DNA of 64,000 bases, taken from Musa acuminata AAA Group (taxonomy: Eukaryota > Streptophyta > Magnoliopsida > Zingiberales > Musaceae). This document shows, piece by piece, positions 11,001 to 19,822 of this stretch (position 1 is the first letter of the stretch; the number at the start of each line of letters is the position of its first letter). Below the pieces are notes generated by a model that did not search any database, was not told the origin of the DNA, and saw only the letters and a list, made by a program, of their open reading frames with translations. The position numbers were made by a program, and so were the translations under genes. The stretch lies in contig NC_088348.1 in the NCBI RefSeq assembly GCF_036884655.1, positions 28,524,501 to 28,588,500 of the forward strand, given 5' to 3'.

Positions 11001-14000
11001 ACAAGTTCCCGTCAAGGTAACGTGCGAACTTGCGAAAGATTGTTCAATGCCCGACACTATACCGAAGCCCCATCCCCCATGGTGCCACCCGGGTGGTTCC
11101 AGGGTGCTGAGATGGCTGACGTTTTGCGTGCAGCAGCGGGCTATAGAAAACAGCCTGTGGCACGCAAAAACGGAGTTATTTTGGGTTGTTTTGGTCAGTT
11201 CAGTGAGCGATCGTACTGTAGCGCTGCAACTTGTTCGAACTTACATTTTTACAAGCAAAATGACTCAAAACCAAGATAAAACATGTTGCCAAGCAGCTGT
11301 ACATGTAGATGAGAGCGACGAACGGTTCATTGAACGGAGTTGTTGCCGGTGCGCGACGAACGTTTGTGACATTCTCCGCCACTTAAACTGTCGACGCCCT
11401 CGTCGACGCTTGTTGGTAGTTGTTGATAATTGTTTCTTCATGTCATAGGGTGTCTTCGGGCTCCCAACTGGCTTCAGTTCGGGGAAGCTTTCGCCACTTC
11501 ACCAAGTATTCGGTCTGCTCAGCTCCATTGGGTAGCTTTATCTTGCGATCCACTAAAATGGTTTCAACTCGTTTCTCGTAGGAGACTCTGGTGGAGGGTA
11601 GCCGAGTTGGAACACTTCAGGAAGCATATTGCGGATCCGAGTGGTAGGCTTTTAGGTTGTTGGCGTGAAGAACATTGTGAATTTTGAACCACACCGACAG
11701 TTGCAACTTGTAGGAGACGTTGCGCACCCTGCTGATAATTGGGAAGGGCCCTTCATACTTTCGCACCAATCCTTTGTGTACTTTGTTCCTAAAGAATTGG
11801 AGTGATACTGGTTGAAGCTTTACCAACACCAAATCGCCGACCTTGAACTCTTGCGGTCGCCTTCCCAAGTCTGCCCACTTCTTCATCCTTTTTGCCGCAT
11901 TCTCTAAGTAAGCCAGCGCAATATCTGCATTTCGATGCCACTCCTTTGCGAAGTGGTAGGCTGACGGACTACTCCCAGTATACCCGATTGCCATGGTGTG
12001 AGGAGTTGACGATTGTTATCCTGTAATGATCTCGAAGGGGCTCTTGTTGGACGTAGAGCTCCGCTGCAAGTTGTAGGAGAATTGAGCAATGTCCAACAAC
12101 TTCACCCAATCTCGTTGGTTGGCACTTACGTAGTGCCGAAGATATTGCTCTAGGATCACCGTTGTCATCTCCTTCTCATGCAATGGATACCGCCGCTCGG
12201 TCTCGTTGAGCTTGTAGCTCTCGTAGGCCATCATATGACCCTCCTGCATGAGTACTCCCCCAATAGCGAAATCTGAAGCATCTGTATGGACTTCAAAGGG
12301 CTCCCCATATTCCGGCAATTTGAGCACCGGTTCTTCCAAAACGGCAGCCTTCATATCTTGGAATGCAATTTCATATTTATCAGACCATCTCCAAGACTAC
12401 TCCTTCTTCAACAACTCCGTCAATGGAGTTGCACGCTTCGAATACCCCGCTATGAAGCGTCGATAGTAGTTGACGAAACCAAGGAAGGATCTCAACTCTG
12501 GCATCTTCTTTGGAGTTCGCCATTTCGCAATCGCTTGCACCTTCGATTTATCCATCCGAATGGAGCCATTACCGATTCGATGCCCTAAGAATAAGATCTC
12601 TGTTTGAGCAAAGTAGCATTTCTCCCTTTTCACGAACAAAGTGTTCTCCCTTAGAACCTTGAAAATTGTCCGAAGGTGCATGACATGCTCCTCGAGCGTT
12701 TGATTGTAGACGACGATATTACGACCACAAACTTATCAAAATACTCTTTGAATAGCTGGTTCATGAGAGTGCAGAACATGACCGGAGCGTTGGTTAAGCC
12801 AAAAGGCATCACCAAGAACTCAAACGCTCCATACCTGGTCACACAGGTCGTCTTCGCTTCGTCGCCTTCAACAATGCACACCTGCCAATACCCCGACCGA
12901 AGGTCGAGTTTTGAGAAATACTTGGATTTGCCCAATTGGTCGAACAAGTCCGCTATGAGCGGGATGAGATACTTGTTCTTCATTATCACTTTGTTGATAG
13001 TTCGGTAATCGACGCATAGTCGGAGGCTCCCATCTTGTTTCTTTTGAAAGAGAACTGGAGCTCCGAATGATGCTTTCGAACTGCGAATGAGACCATCGCT
13101 TAGCAGCTCACCTAATTACTTTTTGAGTTCTGCCAACTCTGGCGGGGGCATGCGGTAGGGTGGTCTCACTGGAGGCTTCACTCCTGGCTCCAGCTCGATA
13201 TTATGATCCACGCCTCTGCGTGGCGGAAGAGTCTTTGGCAACTCGGGTGGCATAACGTCAATGAACTCTTTCAGGACGTTCGCCACCACAGCAGGTTCAT
13301 GAATGACCTTCTCGTCGAGTGGCTCTAGCTTCATAGCAGCCATGAATGTTAGTTCGCCTTTTCGTACCCCCTTCTTCAGTTGCAATGCCAATATCTGTTG
13401 GGGGTCTTTGGTTCCTCTCCGAGAGACGGGAACCATACAGGGGTCGTCACCCCCCATCATGCATAGGGTGTTTAGGAACGGCATTGGCACCAACTTCGCC
13501 GCGTTCATAAACTCCATTCCAATGATCACTTGGAAGTCGTCCAATGGCACCGCCATCATGTTCGTGCTCCCGCGCCATGTTCCAATCTTGATGGGGAATC
13601 CCTTTGCCAACTCGGAGATTCGCTTGGCCTCCGAGTTCACCGCCTTCATTCGACTTGGGCTCTTCTCCAAGATCAGCCCAAGTCGCTTTGCTTCTCGATC
13701 GACAATAAAGTTGTGGGTAGCACCCGTGTCCACCATTGCACGGGTCGTTTGGCCATTTAGCTTGATGTCTACGTACATCAGCTTACCACTTCCTGCTTTT
13801 TGTAGTTTTGTCTTCGTGTTCTCCCCCACTTGACCCCGCATGGCGTTTAACAAACGCATTGCTCCCGTCCGGGGTCCCTGCGACTCCTCGCCGTCGTTGC
13901 TGGATTCAGAACTACTCGAACTAAGAGCGACAACCTTGCCCTTGTCCGATTTGGGTGGATGAATGGAAGCTGTTAAAGCATTGAGTGCTTGTTTTTGTGG

Positions 14001-17000
14001 GCACTCCCTCACCATGTGCAACCCTCCGCATAAGAAGCATCCGCCAGGTTTCGGGGCCTTGCCTTTCGGGCTTGGCCCTTTGTGGGAATTCTTCTTCTTT
14101 TGTTCGCCCTTGAGCTCCTTCCTTCGAGAATATTTTGGAGGGCGATTGCTTGAAGATTGTTTCCTTCTTTCCGGGTCTTCAGAGGAAACGAAGTGGGTGA
14201 ACCTTTCTGCGGTAGCAATTGCCCCGATCAAATCGGCGACATTCCTTCGATATAGTTCTTGTTGCGCCCATGGTTTCAAACCATCGAGGAAGCTGAACAG
14301 TTTATCCTTTTCGGACATGTCCTGAATGTCCAGCATTAGCGTAGAAAATTGCTTCACGTAGTCTCAGATGGAAGCATTTTGGCGGAGTTGCCTCAATTTC
14401 CTTCTTGCGACGAACTCGGTGTTCTCAGGTAGGAACTGAGTTTTCAACTCCCGCTTCAAGTCCTCCCATGTGTCAACTCGACACCGACCTTGTTGGATCT
14501 CCTCCCAACGGGTTCGCCACCAAAGTTTTGCATCTCCGTTCAGATACATGGTCGCTATAGAAACTTTGGTTTCTTCAGAATTAGGCCTCGTAGCTTGAAA
14601 GTATTGTTCCATATCGAACAGGAAATTCTCGAGCTCTTTTGCATCTTTGGCCCCTCCATAACCATGAGGCTCGAGTGCCCTCAAGTTTTGTGGCGGCGCA
14701 ACGCGGGTGTTGGTTCCTCCCGCATTTAGTGCCCTTGTGAGCATGGTCACCTTCGAAGTGAGTTCCGCCACAACTTCCTGCGGGTGTTGCACGGAGTCTT
14801 TGGTGTCATCTGACAATCGGTCGACTAGGGCCTCAACCTTGTTGATCTTGGACTCTGCTTCTTCTTGCGAGCTCTCTACCTCGACAAGCCTTTGTTGGCC
14901 ATGGTAGAGTTCCTTCAAGCTCGCTTCGAGAACATCCAAGCGGGTTTCCGCCGTTGTGAGTCTCTCCTTATGACTCTTTTTCCCGATTTGCGCTCCAGAT
15001 TGCGCCTCCTCCGCACGCGGAGAGTAGCCAACTTCTCGCTCATCATGTTCGCTGTCGCGCTCCTCCTGAGCGGCTCCAACAGCATGAGAGCGAGTGTGCA
15101 CTTGCAGCTCACATGCGGCTGCTAGGGGCAAGGGTCTGGCTTGCCCCGTCTTGCTTGATTCGTCACGATGCTTTGCCATGGCGAAGTTGCGAAGTTCCTT
15201 CGCTGCTCACTCGAAGTGCTTGCCCGCTCTGATATCACAATGTCACGGACTTGCTAGAATTGCCTAAGTTGTGAGGTACCCTTGCGGCAAAGACGAGAAC
15301 TTAGCTTGCGTTGCCTAAGTCGCAAGGCACCCTTGCGGCAAAGATGCGAACTTAGCTTACGTTGCTTGAGTCGCGCTTCGCCCTTGCGATTTACGTCCGC
15401 AAAGATCAGCCCACTTGCAACCTCTCGCAGGTCCCGAAGGACCTATAAAAGAGAAAGTTGATTAATTCGAAGAACGAGCGACGGACAAGTCCCGACGTCT
15501 CGCGAAAAGGGGAAGCTTTACAAGCAATTCAGCGAGCACCTTTGCGCTAGGCCTTTGGACCACGAGCCTCCTCCACCCTATGCCGTCGTGTGCAGGGTCC
15601 CCCTTTGGCTTACGTCGTTGATCGCGAGCCTCTTTCGCTCTACGCTATTGTGTGTCACGTCTTCCTTCAGATTAAGCCATCGGCCGCGAGGCTCCTTTGC
15701 CCTACGCCGCCTTGTGCAGCTTCGTATCTCCGCCGTATGAGCTTATATTGTCGACCAACTTTGTTCCACAAGTTGCTACCTTCCTCCACCCTAAGCACCA
15801 CCATAGCTTGAGTCAAAGAAGCTAACCTTCCTCCACCGTGCACTACTGCCTTCCTCAGGGCCATACTATCACGGACTTAGCTAGAATTGCCTAAGTCGTG
15901 AGGCACCCTTGCGGCAAAGACGCGAACTTAGTTTGCGTTGCCTAAGTTGCGAGGCACCCTTACGACAAAGACGCGAACTTAGCTTGCGTTGCCTAAGTCG
16001 TACTTCGCCCTTACGATTTGCGTCCGCAAAGATCAGCCCACTTGCAACCTCTCGCAGGTCCCGAAGGACCTGTAAAAGAGAAAGTTGATTAGTTCGAAGA
16101 ACGAGCGACGGATAAGTCCCGACGTCTCGCGAAAAGGGGAAGCTTTACGAGCAATTCAGTGAGCACCTTGCGTGCACAAGAGAAAAGAGAGAGAGGAGGA
16201 TAACAAAGACTTTAGAGGTTGAACGAACAACTGCAAGTCCACAAACAGCTGCTCACCGGGTGCCGGGCGCGACAACAAGTTCCCGTCAAGGTAACGTGCG
16301 AACTTGCGAAAGATTGTTCAACGCCTGACACTATGTCGAAGCCCCATCCCCCATGGTGCCACCCGGGTGGTTCTAGGGTGCTGAGATGGCTGACGTTTTG
16401 CGTGCAGCAGCTGGCTGCAGAAAACAGCCCGTGGCACGCGAAAACGGAGTTGTTTTGGGGTTGTTTTGGTCGGTTCAGTGAGCGATCGCACTGTAGTACT
16501 GTAACTTGTTCGAACTTACATTTTTACAAGCAAAATGATTCAAAACCAAGACAAAACATGCTGTCAAGCAGCTGTACATGTAGATGAGAGCGACGAACGG
16601 TTCGTTGAACGAAGTTGTTGCGGGTGCGCGACGAACGTTCGTGACAATACTCCATAGCCTTTCACCATCTGATTACCTCTCCATCACCTCTTTCTCAATT
16701 TATTGGTAACAACAACAGTTTTGTTAAATGTTCTATTTCCTGCAACATCTTGAGCACTTTGCTTAATTATCTCCTATTTCGTGCTCTTTGTTAAATTGTC
16801 AGGAATTTATGAACGCTATTAGGTGGGTACACTGTTAGGAGTTAGAACATAATAGGACACTGTTAGGTAGATAACAAGAACACTGTAACTATAACTTTGA
16901 TATATGCTCTTAACAGCACCCTGTTAGAATTTTCTATTACCCTGTTAGATGGAAATGAACTTGATTTAAGCACCCTACTAGGACAAATAACACCCTATAG

Positions 17001-18803
17001 TTGTAGGCTTGCAACGAACTACACAATATGTTGTTATTAACATATTTCTTAATGTATATCGCATTTGATGTTTGATCATTTCTATATTTCAGGAATAATG
17101 GCAAGTGTATAGAGGAATTAAGAAGAATCATTGGCAAAAAACACAAGAAAGGATCCCTGTTGGAAATAAACTATCTAAAGAATTATATTTTGTTTTGATA
17201 TTTTTGTTATTAGATATGGACAATGTAATTTGGTACTTTATAATAATGCAATTTGATGTGTCTTTTTTATTTTCGTGATCCTATTTATCAATCATGATAT
17301 ATATTTTTAAAATTTTAATATTCAAGAGCTTTTTGCTTCGCTTGGGTGGGAACCTTAGCAAGTACCTTGGTGCCTTTTGGCATCTAGTGCTTTTGAAAAC
17401 ACTATTTGTACAATGAAAATGTGCCAAATTTCACACAAAACTGCTGGTAGAAGAGATCCAACAAGATTGCCTTGCCTTGTGAATCAGTTAACAGAAAAAT
17501 AGTGCATACAATGTATTCAATCTTCCTATGCTTGTCCACCAGCTGGTGGACTTGCTCAGTTTGACCAACATGATGTCCTCTTTGTTTTGATGACTTTGTT
17601 CTATGATGATTGCTTCACGCAAATATAGTTACCTTTTAACTTTCTTATAATACCTCTATTAGTGTTTTCTCTATAAATAGATTTGTTGAAAGCAACATGC
17701 CACAACGCTTAGTGGGCAAGGATCCAATTGGGACTAAGTAGCGTTAGGATATTCTTGGCTGATCTCCTGCTACTTCATTATCTTTGGTGTTATATGATGT
17801 GAGGGGTACTAGGTTAGAGACCGGTTATTATCACCTTATTGCTACTGTATGAACTAATTATTTTTCTATGTTGATTGTGGTATTTTTAGGGAAAAAAACT
17901 AACCCCAAGTATTTGTCTGTTTGGATATACCTACTAATGTAAGATGTACAACTTGTTGGTGCCGAATGATTTCTTGGAAGGTGTTACATTTAGTTAGATC
18001 TTCGACAATTTTATTATGCCTAATTTTGTTAAGTTCTTTGCATCTAGAGTGAGCTCATCTATGTCCGCCTCACTATTGCAGTTGCCCCTCTTAGCGAGGA
18101 TGATGGAGCTACCATCTCTCGTTTTTCTGACCAATACAGAAGCCAAGCCAGTGGCCCAGCTGGGGAAAGAACAGAACCAGCTGGGGAAAGAACAGAAAGT
18201 GAGAGAAGCCATGTAAAAGCTCTGGCAAGTGATGAAATGCATGGTGACAAGAAGGAAGATGATATTTGCACGTGCGAATCAGGGAACGAAGCTAAAGCGA
18301 AGACAGTGCAAAGCGGTAGGGATTCGGAACTGCTGACCAGTGCCATGGCGCTGAGGTCATCCGATGAAGTTGTGGATGCAGCTTTACCTACAGCGCCAAG
18401 GGTGAAGAAACAGCTGATGTTCTCGTCAAAGCAAGTCAGTCGTTCCATTGCAGCTTCTGAAAATATACGGTTGATCGGTGCAGTCGTGATAGCTCTTTTG
18501 GTCATCCTGTCGAACCATGGATATGCTTTTGGTGGTGCAGTGATGGGGAGCATCTTGAACTTTCGACCATTGTTCCTTGTTATGCTGACTGATGTGACCA
18601 TTGTTCTCGGGCTGCTGATAACAAACCACGGAACTGATGCGAAAGAAAACGAGAAAGCAAGGACTGGAAAACAGGAGCATGGTTGGCCAAGCAACATAGG
18701 TGATGCATTGGAGGCGTGGTTGATGATTCGGACAGTTTCGAGCGCTGTCTTCATGGATTGCAGCATATGTGCTGTTATCATGATCGCTGGCCTCTGCGTC
18801 TGA
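8093..18803 (+). CDS. GET2: GET2/CAML-type receptor subunit (GET1-interacting protein), two exons around a 9.8-kb intron
   Basis: Exon 1 (8093-8249) encodes 52 codons plus one base and ends at CCG/GTAAGA. Exon 2 (18082-18803) begins after TTGCAG with the matching phase, for 292 aa in total. The N-terminus [20 protein letters not shown] carries the Arg-rich motif that in yeast Get2, animal CAML and plant G1IP docks the targeting ATPase GET3. A proline-rich linker and an acidic region follow. From about residue 190 there are hydrophobic segments: [20 protein letters not shown], then [20 protein letters not shown], and a last one ([18 protein letters not shown]) at the C-terminus. This fits an ER membrane receptor for tail-anchored proteins. 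Exon 2 holds a perfect 21-bp tandem duplication at about 18157-18198 (PAGERTE twice). The upstream TATATA at 8048 may be the promoter. An extra small exon inside the intron cannot be excluded, but phase and sequence join well without one. Confidence 0.8.
8250..9958. other. First part of the large intron
   Basis: This stretch is T-rich intron sequence with a purine tract (A/AG-rich) at 9630-9665. I see no exon, RNA gene or transposon end in it. Confidence 0.6.
10281..10592. repeat. 312-bp segment D, copy 1 (left of the 3' LTR)
   Basis: This segment (starting TGGACCATGAGCCTCC) recurs at 15556-15867 with the same length and only scattered substitutions. Each copy directly abuts an LTR at the same position, so the segment and LTR were duplicated as one 1091-bp block. 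It has internal short repeats of the GCCTCCTTTGCCCTACGCCG type. It is probably part of the host TIR element. Confidence 0.8.
10593..11371 (-). mobile_element. 3' LTR (copy A, 779 bp) of the Ty3/gypsy element
   Basis: On the minus strand it begins TGTCACAAACG, directly after a purine-rich polypurine tract (GTGGCGGAGAA, at 11372-11382), and ends in TCCGTGAT. It has the same 779-bp length as copy C. At its plus-strand left side, a unit of about 50 bp (CGAACTTAGCTTGCGTTGCC...) is repeated about three times. Confidence 0.85.
11443..11606 (-). pseudogene. Chromodomain remnant, out of frame with integrase
   Basis: In another minus-strand frame, this stretch encodes [13 protein letters not shown], then [11 protein letters not shown] and ASWEPEDTL, ending at a TGA. 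The YLVKW and SWEPE signatures are those of the C-terminal chromodomain of chromoviruses, which in this family guides integration. It follows the integrase tail after a frame shift. Confidence 0.8.
11617..13112 (-). pseudogene. pol remnant (RT, RNase H start, integrase C-terminus)
   Basis: The RT fingers and palm are recognisable ([38 protein letters not shown]) up to about 12730. A frameshift follows, and the next frame gives [17 protein letters not shown] and [14 protein letters not shown]. After a further stop come the RNase H start ([19 protein letters not shown]) and then, abruptly, the late integrase segment ([22 protein letters not shown]). The HHCC finger and DDE core of integrase are therefore missing. 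The tail [12 protein letters not shown] and [15 protein letters not shown] ends at 11617. Confidence 0.8.
13116..15179 (-). pseudogene. gag-protease region of the Ty3/gypsy remnant
   Basis: The ATG at 15179 opens 271 codons with a coiled-coil N-terminal half ([19 protein letters not shown]) and a retrotransposon gag domain ([30 protein letters not shown]). It is stopped by one TGA and continues in the same frame for 413 codons. That second part has the end of gag, a lysine-rich linker, the CCHC knuckle, a serine-rich spacer and the aspartic protease motif DTGATHNF, and finishes at a TAA just upstream of RT. The two stops are the only breaks, so this half decayed less than the pol half. Confidence 0.85.
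15241..15541 (-). mobile_element. Truncated 5' LTR (copy B)
   Basis: On the minus strand it ends in GTCCGTGACA just before the primer-binding site. About 300 bp match the same end of copies A and C (including the roughly 50-bp repeats), then similarity stops abruptly. After 15 unmatched bases (15541-15555) a second copy of segment D begins. Confidence 0.85.
15556..15867. repeat. 312-bp segment D, copy 2
   Basis: Same length as 10281-10592, with scattered substitutions. It ends in ATACT, which is repeated directly after LTR copy C. Confidence 0.8.
15868..16646 (-). mobile_element. Complete LTR (copy C, 779 bp) with 5-bp target duplication
   Basis: It is the same length as copy A. It is flanked by ATACT on both sides (15863-15867 and 16647-16651), so on its own it has the structure of a solo LTR inserted in the host TIR element. 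No internal region lies to its right. Confidence 0.8.
16652..18081. other. Right part of the TIR element and end of the large intron
   Basis: Sequence from 16652 to 17404 is the non-coding right half of the TIR element, with several CACTGTTAGG-like and CACCCTGTTAG-like short repeats (16827-16980). From 17405 to 18081 it is ordinary T-rich intron ending in the TTGCAG acceptor. No gene is seen. Confidence 0.5.
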
Positions 18804-19822
18804 GTATGCGCGGATTTATGTTGGTTAGCCATGTGAAACACAATCAAGCTTGTTGGTTCATGTGGTGGTTTGTGTTCACAGTATAGTATGGTATTACTTC
18901 ATGACACGAGTGATCTTTCTGAGGACTCTGGGCACAGATCTGTTTGGTTCATAGTGGAGTATACACTGTTTGGTTTATGGTATACGTTTATGCTACAATG
19001 CCTATTTGATTTCTAATCGAGTCGACATAATGCTACTACATTAAGAGTCGTAATATTATTCACGATAAATACAAGCGAGATGTTTATTTCTTTACGATCA
19101 TTTTCTGTCGCTTCAAATAAAGACTTATGCGCACAACAGCAAGCCACCACCAAAACATGGGAAAAGCATCCCTTGTCGAGGGCAGTGACTCGTAATCACT
19201 AGAGTTGGTGCAGGTCTCACATTTCTACGTTACACCACTGGTGGTTCTTCTACGGCAAATTAGAGGGAAGAGAGGTGAGGCACCCGTGGCTTCGAATTAC
19301 ATACGAATCAAATGAAATCCCAGCACGAGTTGTATTATAAGCAGGAAGTTCATTGTATCTATTTCCTCAATTATTGCCTTTTGAAAGAAATCTATAACAT
19401 TCCCAAATGTTTGATCATTTACAAACACAATGCGTATATACACATTATTTAACACCTAAAACATCAAATCCACTTAACAAAAATATCGATACCCATTTAC
19501 CAAAAGCTGAAAATTCAAAAAAGGGCCAAGTTTTGGAACATGACATGAACCAAAAGCCACGCTTCAATGCATGCATTCATGATGATGGATGGTCCAATGT
19601 TATGCTAAAACAACTTTAGGGAATAAACGAACAGGTGCCGAATTCCCTACAGTATGACAGATCTAATGCACTCCCATCTACAACCAACCCAAAAGACGTC
19701 ATATAAACAGAAGTTACATGTCCGTATCAGCCACCGGAAAGATTTACAATACCTTGGCACGACTAGTAGTAACCATAGGCACCATGCACAATCCCACATC
19801 CCCCTTTTTTTTTTTTTTTTTG
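18804..19822. other. Convergent intergenic region between GET2-like and DCP1
   Basis: The two genes converge here, so this kilobase should hold both 3' untranslated regions. A 20-base T run lies at 19803-19821 immediately beyond the DCP1 stop. No further coding exon was seen. Confidence 0.5.

Larger units (their letters stand above)
11372..15240 (-). mobile_element. Internal region of a defective chromovirus-type Ty3/gypsy retrotransposon
   Basis: Read on the minus strand the order is primer-binding site, gag, protease, reverse transcriptase, RNase H start, integrase tail, chromodomain, polypurine tract. The primer site (15225-15236) is one base off the initiator-Met tRNA complement TGGTATCAGAGC. 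Gag runs 15179-13850 with a [14 protein letters not shown] zinc knuckle, protease has DTGATHNFI, and RT has FGLTNAPV. The element is dead: it has an in-frame TGA in gag at about 14361-14363, a TAA before RT at 13113-13116, a frameshift just at the RT catalytic region near 12730, and a deletion that removes most of RNase H and the integrase core near 12150. The chromodomain is present but out of frame. I describe it as a broken remnant; no function is expected. Confidence 0.9.
9959..17404. mobile_element. TIR (hAT-like) element hosting a nested retrotransposon
   Basis: The left end TAGTGTTTTCAATAGGCGCT and the complement of the right end, TAGTGTTTTCAAAAGCACT, form terminal inverted repeats. 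The left subterminal region is packed with GGCG/GCC motifs (AGGCGCTCAGGCGG, GGCGCC, GGCGAGGCGAGG). The flanks TTTATAC and TTTGTAC may be a 7-bp target duplication with one change. Without the Ty3/gypsy material the host element would be roughly 1.4 to 1.8 kb: 9959-10592 plus 16652-17404. It encodes no transposase that I can see and is presumably non-autonomous. hAT membership is inferred from the style of the termini only. Confidence 0.55.

Noticed and set aside
18059..18847. 262-codon open frame on the minus strand
   Set aside because: It is the antisense shadow of exon 2 of the GET2-like gene, which has splice phase, hydrophobic segments and family motifs on the plus strand.
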